Shown one piece after another: positions 47,907 to 57,600 of a DNA stretch of 64,000 nucleotides. The stretch covers positions 18,546,565 to 18,610,564 of the forward strand of contig OY987228.1 of the NCBI GenBank assembly GCA_963920705.1. The letters run 5' to 3'. The position numbers and the translations under genes are program-made. The notes under the pieces are model-generated. The model was not told the origin of the DNA. It searched no databases and saw nothing but the letters and a program-made list of their open reading frames with translations. This DNA comes from Odiellus spinosus (taxonomy: Eukaryota; Arthropoda; Arachnida; Opiliones; Phalangiidae). Each line of letters begins with the position of its first letter. Position 1 is the first letter of the stretch.

Positions 47907-48727
47907 TAATATCTATAGCGATGAAATATACTAGCGATGAAAAAAGCGTCTTTTTCCTTTAAATAAATGATTAAAGAGGCTCTACGAGCGATGTTTAAAG
48001 AGCCGGAACCAAATCATCCAAAACGGGTATAATTTACACTTTCCCGATAGCCGCGCGATGGTGATTAAGTTCGGAGGTACTAAAAAAAATAAAAAAGAGA
48101 ATTTTAAAGAGGAAATAAAAATCGGTGAAAATGTTTGCGATTGGAAAACGCGCTCGGAATACTTAAGGTCGAGAAAAAAATAAATTTTTTCGCTTTTTTA
48201 CGAGGCGAGGCGTCTGTTATCTAGTTCGAGTTGATAACTCTCGAATATAAAAATCTTTTTCTTTCTTTCTCTCGCTCGCTCTCAACAGATGATAGCTTTA
48301 ATTGGGATTTTAAAAAGTATAAAGAGGATTGCAGGGGCGAGCTCTAAAACCTTTTCCATGATTTATTATTCGTACGCAAATAGAGTCATTAAAAATGAGA
48401 GAAAACTGTTGGGATGCGAAGATTATCTTATTACGAACTTTTTTCTTTTAAATTAAACCATTTTAATTGGATTATTTATGCTATTCCTCTTAAATTAGGC
48501 TTATCCAAATCTTCATAATTATAAAATATAATATTTTTCTCATATACGACAGAGTTTAAATTTGAGGACCTGGCTACTCTTGAACTTTAAAATGAAACTT
48601 TATCATAAGTTTAATAATAGATGTTAGTATGACAATTAAAAACCTAGTTATTTGTTATGTTAAGTACAGTATTACATCAACCAAGATGCATTTGTTACTT
48701 ATGATATTACTATTTGATATACTAATT
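47907..48727. other. No gene seen
   Basis: AT-rich DNA with a CT-rich patch at about 48253-48285. No ORF above 60 codons. Confidence 0.5.
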
Positions 48728-48731
48728 TTAA

Positions 48732-49210
48732 AGGGAGAATGAAAGGCCAAAACAACCTATTTTTAATCGATTAAGAATGTTAAAATAATGAGAAAAACAA
48801 TAATATAACTCACCAAAAATATTTCGTTATTTTTTAATCAATTTCCAAAGTTCCGAAACTTGCAGATGCTAAGCCTTGGCTTCCTAGCTCGGCGAACTAG
48901 GCGAACACGAGCCGTTTTTTCTTTAATATTCTCGTCTGATCTAGTCGCCAATTACGAGCGAGTACGCGTATTTTTAAAATACGCGTACTCGCTCGTGATT
49001 GGCGACAAGAACAGCCTAGAATATTAAAATAAAAATACAGGTCGTGCTAGCCTAGTTCACCGAGCTAGGCAGCCTAGGCTTAGCATCGGAACTTTGGAAA
49101 TTGATTATAAAATAACGAAATATTTTTGGTGAGTTATATTATTGTTTTTCTCATTATTTTAGCATTCTTAATCGATTAAAAATAGGTTGTTTCGGCCTTT
49201 CATTCTCCCT
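48732..49210. mobile_element. TTAA-flanked palindromic MITE (family O)
   Basis: Ends AGGGAGAATGAAAGGCC and its inverse, flanked by TTAA (48728-48731, 49211-49214). Almost the entire 479 bp is one inverted repeat with arms of about 240 bp and few mismatches. The centre contains a perfect palindrome at 48956-48993 (GAGCGAGTACGCGTATTTT and its inverse) with essentially no loop. Termini resemble family D (AGGGAG), so the same transposase could act on both; interiors are unrelated. Single copy here. Confidence 0.9.
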
Positions 49211-49214
49211 TTAA

Positions 49215-49900
49215 ATATATGTGGGGATGTTATTAACAATGAAGGTTTTCCCCTCTAATTAATTTAAATTAATTTCCAACGTGTAATGTCATTATAATAT
49301 AAAAATTATGTATGATAAATGCATAATAAAAAAAACCAATTATTATCATTTTTTTTTTCAAAGTAATAAGGATTTCGAAATTAAACAATTAATATAATAC
49401 ACGCTTATATTTAGTTCAAGGAAGGATAATTACGCAACAGCAATTATCAATTCAAATTATATAACTGTTACCTCTAGAAAATTGTGAATTTTCACTATTT
49501 TAAAAGAATTTAGGTAACATTTAATATATGTTTTAATAATTAAGGCTTTGCCATTATATTAATTTTCACGGAATAAATTACTGTTTTTTTTAAATAGATC
49601 TCGAACCCAAAAAAAGAAAGGTATACTCGATAATTATATTAATGAAGAAGTGCGTCGTATTTAGCACACTCCGAATAGCAATCATCGCCCCGGAACGCGG
49701 GAGCGAATATTTATCAGCAACCCATCAACAAGAAAAAAACTAAGATAAATTCGAGATAAAACAAGATGTTGAATACGACTAGTTCGGGTTTCACCGAAAA
49801 TTGCTTAACTGTTACATCGAGTTGATTAAAATACCATAATAAACTGAAACTTTCGTAATAAAATAACTCCTATTATCTAATCGGATATAATTCACTTTAA
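49215..49900. other. No gene seen
   Basis: AT-rich low-copy sequence. Confidence 0.5.
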
Positions 49901-49904
49901 GCTG

Positions 49905-50152
49905 CGTTCATACTAGACCTTGGAATCGATTTAAAACTTTTCAAGTCGATTTGATTCGATTTCTCGAAACTGCTCCGGGAAGCATTTTCGTACCGATTTG
50001 GTTTCCGCAACCGATAAATGAAGCTACGATAAATCGATTTATAAAGATAATGAGTGAACACGTGAGGCTTAAAACGATTCCTGGCGATTTTAATATCGAT
50101 TTGATTACGTACCGTTTCAAATCGATTAATAAATGCAAGTGTGACCGTACTA
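49905..50152 (-). mobile_element. Family J MITE, copy 3
   Basis: Inverted relative to the copy at 4895. One end reads GCTGCGTTCATACTAGACC after TTAA (49897-49900 region), the other ends AAGTGTGACCGTAC before TAAA. The core ATAAATCGATTTATAAAG and the E-box CACGTG are present. ORFs of 75-83 codons on both strands are incidental. Confidence 0.7.
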
Positions 50153-50247
50153 AAATTAAAAAGAACAATTCGATCCCTACATCATCTTCGACGATTCAAT
50201 AACTGATCGAACCATTTTTTAGGCCTAATTTTCACCTTTGCTGGAAT

Positions 50248-50451
50248 CAGAGAGAATTTAGAAAGGGAGTGGAAGGTGGGGCTTGTAATGTAGCGCAACG
50301 TCGTCTGCTAAACTTATCTGGCCAGGCCGATTTCCGGCATGATGCGTTTGTAGGCTATCGAAACCGGAAACTCGCCTGACTTTTTGGGCGTCATCACGTT
50401 TAGTAGAGTGAAAGGGGGGGGACTTTCCACTCCCTTTCTAAATTCTCTCTG
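50248..50451. mobile_element. Family G MITE (7-bp duplication)
   Basis: 204 bp with ends CAGAGAGAATTTAGAAAGGG and its inverse (about 27 bp). Flanked by CTGGAAT on both sides (50241-50247, 50452-50458). An 8-bp reading (GCTGGAAT) is possible if the last G is assigned to the flank, but then the ends are asymmetric. GC-richer interior, single copy here; it shares a 16-bp word with 30471. Confidence 0.8.
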
Positions 50452-50458
50452 CTGGAAT

Positions 50459-51378
50459 ATATCTCTTGCCAGGAAGAATCTCTTGATACTACACGTGGAA
50501 CAATTTCAGTATCTTTACTATTATATTTGTTATAAGGCGTAACCAAAATTAATTCAGGGACTCGTTTTAGTATTCCGAGAGTTATAAGAAACCTTAACCC
50601 AAGGCTGAGAATATATTAAAAAAAATACATAAAAAATAACAACTGTAGTTTTCTTTCCCCCTTAGAGTGGCTGGTGAAAAAAAAAGGTAACCTAAAATTA
50701 ATGATGAAAAAATAAAGAGAGCTAGTCTTGATCGTGATCAATATACATAGGGTTCTGCCCACGGAATAAGCGATATTGACATATGATAATTTCTAATTTC
50801 AACAAAAAACATTACTTAAGGGGAAAGATTCCCTCCCCAATTTAAACCTCCCCTTTTGCCCGCTGAAACATTTTTGATATCATTAATCATACGAAACATT
50901 TAGTAAAAAGGAAAAGCCTTGTCTATATAGTCTCAATAGCGTATGAGTTTGTCAGATTTTTATTTTATCCCTCGAATCTCCTATACCACATTCTAACCAT
51001 TTAAATATTAAAAACCTTCTCCCCGAAGTATTATATCCAGTCTCGTTGCTTAATTTTAGAATATGAAAGGGGAGAGAATCATTCGTGCGTGGAAATTATT
51101 CTGGATAGAGTTGTAAAATCGAAATTATTTCGGGAATTGTTAAAGGGGAGGACCGGGGAGAAAAATACCAAATCGCTTTTGTCAGGTAAAGGTTTCGATT
51201 GAGATAACAGAGAGAATTTTAAACTTGACTATTTTCATTGTTTTAATAAAAATGGTTCAAAAGAATTCATTTCCATAAGATACCCCCTTTCCCGTACTTC
51301 GTTTCAAACGCCTTCAAATTTAATACAATATATAAAAGGTCTGGCTTTTTTAAAAATAAAAATTTTGAATTTGTATAA
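50459..51378. other. No gene seen
   Basis: AT-rich low-copy sequence with no ORF above 60 codons. Confidence 0.5.
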
Positions 51379-51385
51379 ATACAAG

Positions 51386-51722
51386 CAGAAGCCGATGAAA
51401 CCCTCCTTTGAAGTCTACTACTCCAATGTTCCATATAGCGCTCCTCTCTGTATGGGTAAAATTCCCATTTTTACGAGTTAGAAGGGGTCCTACTTCATCC
51501 CCCCTGTCTACGGAAAATTGGAAATTCTCTCTCTCCACAAACGACGACGTTTTTTGGACGAACTCCAAGGCTGCTAGAGATATTCGCTCGACGAGCTCCC
51601 GCTCCGAAAACATCTACCTTTAGGAGGCGTACGAATCGCGCCTTTTGAGAATAACCCATACAGAAAGGGGTAGACAAGACCCGGGAGTAATAGACTTCAA
51701 AGGAGGGTTTCATCGGCTTCTG
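51386..51722 (+). mobile_element. Family A MITE, copy A6
   Basis: 337 bp, same orientation as A1. Exact 7-bp duplication ATACAAG (51379-51385, 51723-51729). Open frames of 71-107 codons on both strands match those of the other copies and are incidental. Confidence 0.93.
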
Positions 51723-51871
51723 ATACAAGTACTTGAAAATGTACTTAACGAACATAGTGGCCAATTTAACTATCACGAGGTTTAAAGTAATTAGAACATT
51801 GATACCTTCAGGGCGCACGTCTCGTTTACCCCCTTCCTAGATGGGGAGGAAAAATAGGATTTGGTCTTATT

Positions 51872-52036
51872 TCTCAGCTGTATTTATGTTTCGTCATTCG
51901 CGTCACGACGATCTAAATTGGGGCAACCAATAAGATACGAAGGCGATTTAAAGGGCATGAAAGGAAGGGAGGCGGAAAAAATGCACAGTATAGTTCTCTC
52001 TGAATTAGATTTAAATTAATTCTTGACATTATTATT
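51872..52036 (+). repeat. Dispersed repeat M, copy 2
   Basis: Aligns in direct orientation to 45641-45836, with the clearest match at its end (TCTCTCTGAATTAGA, AATTCTTGACATTATTAT). Confidence 0.6.
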
Positions 52037-53390
52037 TTAAATATTAAGCTACGTTTTTTTATTAAAATTGTTATTTCTAATAGATTCGTAATAAAATTAT
52101 TCTTCGCATTGCATCCTCGCTTTACTGTACATTCTTATACGATTTAAAATATTAAGGTTTTCAAGCTACCATGGAGGAATATATGGGAGCCAACTGGGCC
52201 CTTTTTTCCAGTAAAGTGACTGTTGGGTCTGTTCATGACTTCAGCGATCCTGGTTGTCATATATATAGGAAAAAACAACATGGCGGCGCCCTATTTTTGT
52301 TCTATTTTCATTGTGAAAAAGGTAGAGACGACCAGCATCGACCTTTTTTACAGTGAAACCGAGCCAGTCGCTCTTCCAAAACAGCCTTACACCTTTCAAA
52401 TGCGGAGTTGGCTCTCCATATTTTCCTTCACGCGAGTATATCGTGTTGATATTCCTTATTCGTGAATTTAAAACTAGCCAGGTCGTCTCACGTACTGTAC
52501 ATAGTAGGACGAGTAATATCGGTCTCTTTTGTAAAGCATCAAAGTTCAAAAATCGTCCGTCAAACCTCCGACATCTGGTAAAGCCATTGAAGGGATAAGG
52601 ATCGGGGATATCTTTATCCGTCGCCGCGTGTACCGCGAACTAGAGGGCACCCTTTCTGTTTCTTCATTGTTTGTCGGGGGCGGAATCCCGGGTAAACAGG
52701 ACAAAGGGGGAAGGGGTCGAACAACCCGACGGTCCTTGTCCATTGAAAAGGGATCTTCTTTATTAGGGAGGTGGAACAAAACAAAATATAGCGAGGGAGG
52801 TTAGGATAGAGACTACACGCTGTACCAGATGTCCTAGTCATTTATTTGCGAATTTCCCAAAACCTATATAGTTCGCCAAAAAAAATCCGAAAGGGTCTGA
52901 AGAGTTCCTGGTGCGTGAACTTCATATACGCCTTTCCCATAAAGGTCACGCGAGACAGTGGCTTTAATTAGAGGCGATTATCTTTCTTATGGCTTGAAAT
53001 GCTTCGTAAATTTCCTCGAATTCTACGGGTTTATGGATATTAGCTTAATAATTCGTTTCATACCATCGTGATTTTTGAAAATATCAAACTAGATCGTAAT
53101 GAAATGCGGTTCGTTAAATTTTTACGGCTTATTCCGTATATTTATCCCAGTTACTAAACTTCTCGGCCTCTATAAAAGATCTTAATTCCAGCGCGGATAA
53201 ACCAAATTGGAACCACGAAAAACGCGTAAAACTTTTAGAAATGAATGCCAATGTAAAACGTAAACAAGAATGACGCGTACCATAATAAATAGACCACACA
53301 TTGTTGAATATCTTTAAATGCGGGAAGGAAACAATTAGTCTCTTACGAAGGAGGTAGACTAGATATATGGAGAAGGTAGACTATATAGCC
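52037..53390. other. GC-richer tract with overlapping short ORFs
   Basis: Overlapping frames of 61-102 codons occur on both strands at 52171-52841. None has a recognisable domain, and composition alone explains them. No splice-linked model was evident. Confidence 0.35.
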
Positions 53391-53515
53391 ATCCCTCTCT
53401 TCCTACTCAAAATATCGAGGAAGAGTCCAAATCACTCGAGTCAGACAGGGGCGATGACTTTTGTGATTAGTTATAAGTTATAAGCTAGTACATTTACACG
53501 GCCCTTTGCTGATAG
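53391..53515 (-). repeat. Dispersed repeat I, copy 3
   Basis: On the minus strand: CTATCAGCAAAGGGCC, GTGTAAATGTACTAGC, CCTGTCTGACTCGAGTGATTT and GATATTTTGAGTAGGAAGAG in order, matching the copy at 7684. Confidence 0.6.
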
Positions 53516-54269
53516 TATTAAGCTACGGGCCACTGTTTATTTTTATGAAATGAAGTGATGGACTTTTGATTTTGTGGAAAAAGGGAGATCAAGTCAATTC
53601 CAATTGGCAGCACTCGTTAGATGCGGCGAAAGGAGACTATACTACAACATGGGGAAAGTAAGACTATGGGGACGGAAGGGATATTTGGGAATGCAGACAA
53701 CCAAGCGGTTTCAAGAACACAAAATAGTATTTTCAGTCAAATGAATCGTTCGAAGCTAAAACCTGAATATTTACGATCATAAATTCTACAAGCGAGTCTC
53801 GTAAAAGAGTTGACGGTGACGAATAAACATTTAACGAGAATGTCCTTTTTACAGGAACAAAGACCGATTAAAAGATTAAACTGCAATTAAAAAAAATATT
53901 AAATCTTAAAGTTTCACGACTTTTACTAAAATTTTCACATTTAAAATTTTCTCGCGCGAAAAAAATAAAACGAGTGGTCCCTCGTGTCTAGGCTTATCCA
54001 TCCTGGCTCATCACGAACCATCGATTGAAAGTTAAAACTAGCCAAAGATAAAACCATAGAATAGAATCCATTTTATGACAGGATAGTTTGCTCGTAACTC
54101 AAAAACTGCGGAAAAAAATTCAACGTGGGGGATTTTTTTTTTCTGGGTAGAGAAACAGGTTTCGCTGTAAGGGTATTTTTGGTCGAACGAAATAATAAGC
54201 GAGGAGCTTTTGGGAAAATACTCATTTATTAAAGACGAAAAGGCGTTTAAGTTAAGTTTCCCCCGTTCG
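53516..54269. other. No gene seen
   Basis: Mixed composition. The 107-codon minus-strand ORF (54038-54361) crosses the neighbouring A tract and is therefore spurious. Confidence 0.45.

Positions 54270-54298
<29 letters not shown>
54270..54298. repeat. Poly(A) tract, 29 bp
   Basis: Uninterrupted run of 29 A. Confidence 0.9.
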
Positions 54299-54301
<3 letters not shown>

Positions 54302-57300
54302 CCGCATTCCGGAGGTTAAATTTTTCTTGGTCAAAAACGGGCAATTAACGGCGCAAATCAAGGCGTTCCCTTCACTAACGAGACTAAAATGTCTTACTTG
54401 GAGATCGTGGAAAGAAGCGTCGCGCTAACTGGGATACGAGGGGCCTCTAGCGACTACGAGAGAAACGAAATATTACCCCCCAAAAATTTCAAACGCTACA
54501 AGGCGAGAGCTTAGACGAGCTTTTAATTGGTTATAAACACCCCCAAATAGTATATATATATTTATATCCTTGAAGCGAAATTTAAAAGGCACTTTTCCAG
54601 AATAAATAGCGAGAAACGTGGCAAACGTGGATACGTATAAGGTCATAATTAAACCAGTATCGGAATTCCCCATGCCGTAATCGAATTTATTTACTTAGCC
54701 CACCAGGAGTGATGGGAAAACCTGACGAAAATTCATTAACAATTAGAAGAAATTTACGATTTTGTTACTCGTGTCTTATTAGAAGAATTTGCCCGAGGTC
54801 ATGATGTTGGCGTTAGTATAATATAGCGTATAACATTAACCATGTTGCGCACGGTGCTACTTCTAATTAGGATTCACGACACGCTAAATTGAATTAGAAT
54901 TTTAAATGGCTTTAAACAAACACAGTCAAATATGGACGGTCACGGAGAAGCACTTAAAGAGTGATTTAATGTTTCGGATATGTCTTTGGACAAACAAGAC
55001 GAGAAAGAAGCGACACAAATATCAAAAGGGAACTGTCGCGCCATCGTTCTCGTTGTGGCTTTCTTTTCAGCGTAATACGTCCATGATACAGGCTCTGGGA
55101 GAACAGGCAAAGGTCCCCATTTAGGAGCTACCCCACCGCTATCTTCCTCGTATAGCGTTTACTGACAGATTGTGTCCGCGACCAGCAGATTTTCCTTTAG
55201 AAGGAACAAATGACAATGACGAATTCTATATAGCGAAGGCGAAACATTTCACGCGAATCCATTCGGCGTGAAACCCCTAGTCGTTTCTCCCTTACGTATA
55301 AAGTTTTATCGAAGTGGTCCGAATCTTCTCGAAGGTGTCCGAATAAAGAAACCGTCCCTGTTGCGTCTGACAATAGGAAGCGTCCCTTTCGGAAGGCAGC
55401 GAGACTATCGAAGGTGTTCGGGTCTCGTCACCTTTTATTCACCGTGAGAATTTCGAGCCTCGGACAAAGAGCCCTTAACGCCAGGGTGTATTTAAAGTAT
55501 TTTGAAGAAGGGAACCGGCTGTCCATTGTGACACCTAAGCCGTGAAATGTATACCATTCGTTACAATGGGTAAAAAGGCGCCGAAAACCGACGGTCCAAA
55601 GGGCTTTTCGTATATAAGCATGCGTAGAAAGAGTATAAAATCACGGGACAGACACCCAACGCCCGACAAAACCGTAATACACTTTTCGGACAAAGAAAAA
55701 AGAGAACGTTTGGATAAGTGTGTTGAGTCCCGTTTCCATCCCCGAAAGGGAGGTTTTCGAGACGTATTAGTTTGATAAATCGCGGCTGGATGTAAACCTC
55801 GAGGAATCTATAAATCCTTTCAATTTCAACCGGTTCCCTTTTTAGACGCCATAACGAAGCGAATCGCGTTTCGTCGAGACAAGGAATTTTAAAACAGTCG
55901 CCGTTAAATAGAAAGAGCGGAGAGATAACATTCCAAGGGCCCGAATCTTCACGCGCATTTAAAATTTTAAAAGTTTCAGCTCGAAGAATTCTAGCAAAAG
56001 CTTCGAGGGGTGGGGGAAGGGAACGAGAGTGTCTTATCTATAGAATAAACCGGCGCGGGAAAAACTAACTCGGCGATGTTGTCAACTAGAGAAATAATTT
56101 ATACGGAGATAGATTCAGCCGTTTAAAAAAAAAGGTTTTGGAGGAAAAAGGAGGGCTTTGAAGAGATTTTAGAGAACTGATGCTTAGGAAAATACACTAT
56201 CTTCGTACGATCCGGCGCACGATTTTCGGGTTCTCTTGCCAAGGGTGTCACAACTGTGGTTCGCTACGCCGTAAGTCCTCGGTTTTTCGGGGTAGACGTC
56301 ACGTGAAAGAAAAAATACTCCTAAACAGAGGGAAAGCTATATAGGAAGGAGGGGAAAAGCGGGGGTATATCGAGAGTCGAAGCAGTCCGTTGATTAATGG
56401 GATGAGATCGCGAAGAGAGATTTTGGCCGAATGCCGCTGCCAGAAGAAGACGACACGCTGCTGGTAAACCTAGCGAGTCCGTCTGGCGTACGGCGCGGCC
56501 GGACCAATGAGGCGTACCAAAGCCAGGGTTTAAAAGAAAAGGGCTTTCTCGTGGGTTTGAAGGCTAATCAATAGCAAAGGGGGGAGGGTGAGGAATCATA
56601 CCCTCGTACGAAGGTCGAGTTCGAATTAGAACGCCGGATAATACCAATCTATAGTACCTAATGACTCGTTTCTCTATTTATAGCTCGGGCCTATAAAATA
56701 ATTCCGAAGTTAATAATATAGTAGTATATAAATAGCGTTATCAAACTGCCGCGAAGAAAAGATATTATTCAACACTCGCCCTATCGGAACCAGAGTCTCC
56801 TTCTTTGGGTTTTTTTTTCCTCCGTGTAAAGAATTATCGGATTGGGCTTGTTTTTTGGTAGCCGTGACAAGGACGAAATTCTTATCGAGTGATATGCGAA
56901 CATTCTCGTTTCGGTCACAGGTCGTTGGGAAAAAGTGGAAGACGCGAAAAAGTTATCGTCTTCTGCCGCCGCCGCTGTTTGGATCGGGACACGCTAAATA
57001 CGCGCCCAGAAGAGACGGCAATAAAAGTAAGATCCGCGCGCAACTACGATAAGAATCTACCCCAGCACCGAAGAAGGAGAAACGAGGACGTTTCTTTCGT
57101 GGTACTTGCGCGGGAAAGATAATGGGCAAACGATGGGAAATACTCGGAAAAGAAAAAAAAAACCTAGTAATTCCACACCCCTGGGCGATGAGACTCCATG
57201 CTACGTCTCGCCTTCGATACAAGAGAAACGCGCCATACTTCTAAGTTTCACCCGTTGGAGCTAGTCCCATCCAACTCGATAACCCTATCTGAACCGAATC

Positions 57301-57489
57301 ATATAACCACGCATATACGTGTCGCGAAAAAGAAATCTGTACTTATTCGGAATCAAGTTAGATAAACAAGAACTGGTTTGTTAAATTTGCCGATTAAGGA
57401 ACGTCACCACGAACCGTACAATAACTCACGGTGATTAAATCTTTGCAAATCTTAGCTTAATTTACTGACTTAACAAGTTAAATCCAGCT
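54299..57489. other. CpG-richer tract, no recognisable gene
   Basis: CG-rich sequence resembling the 10.9-16.8 kb tract. Unrecognised short ORFs at 54906-55124, 55542-55775, 56855-57122 (two frames) and 56953-57222 (minus). Basic-residue-rich translations are the expected product of purine-rich, CG-rich DNA. An inverted pair AAGGGAACCGG (about 55507) / CCGGTTCCCTT (about 55830) brackets about 330 bp, with no further support for an element. Confidence 0.35.
56431..56574 (+). other. 47-codon ORF in CpG-rich DNA
   Basis: ATG at 56431 to TAG at 56574. The first part has GC-ending codons (start MPLPEEDDTLLVNLASPSGV). CTATATAG at 56337-56344 and GTATAT at 56365 lie upstream, but neither is spaced properly from an initiator. 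CTG/GTAAAC at about 56461 could be a 5' splice site of a short first exon. I do not recognise the peptide; chance is the likelier explanation. Confidence 0.12.
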
Positions 57490-57493
57490 TAAA

Positions 57494-57596
57494 GGGAGCC
57501 TGAAGGAAAAATCAAAAGCCCTAGCTATTTTTTTGATAAAACTGATACAAAAGTAAAAAATAAATCCTTTCCTCCAGTCAAATACTTTCACTCCCT
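57494..57596. mobile_element. Short TTAA-flanked MITE (family L)
   Basis: 103 bp from AGGGAGCCTGAAGG to CTTTCACTCCCT, flanked by TTAA on both sides (57490-57493, 57597-57600). Only the outer 14 bp or so are inverted, imperfectly. Ends resemble those of families D and O. Confidence 0.6.
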
Positions 57597-57600
57597 TTAA

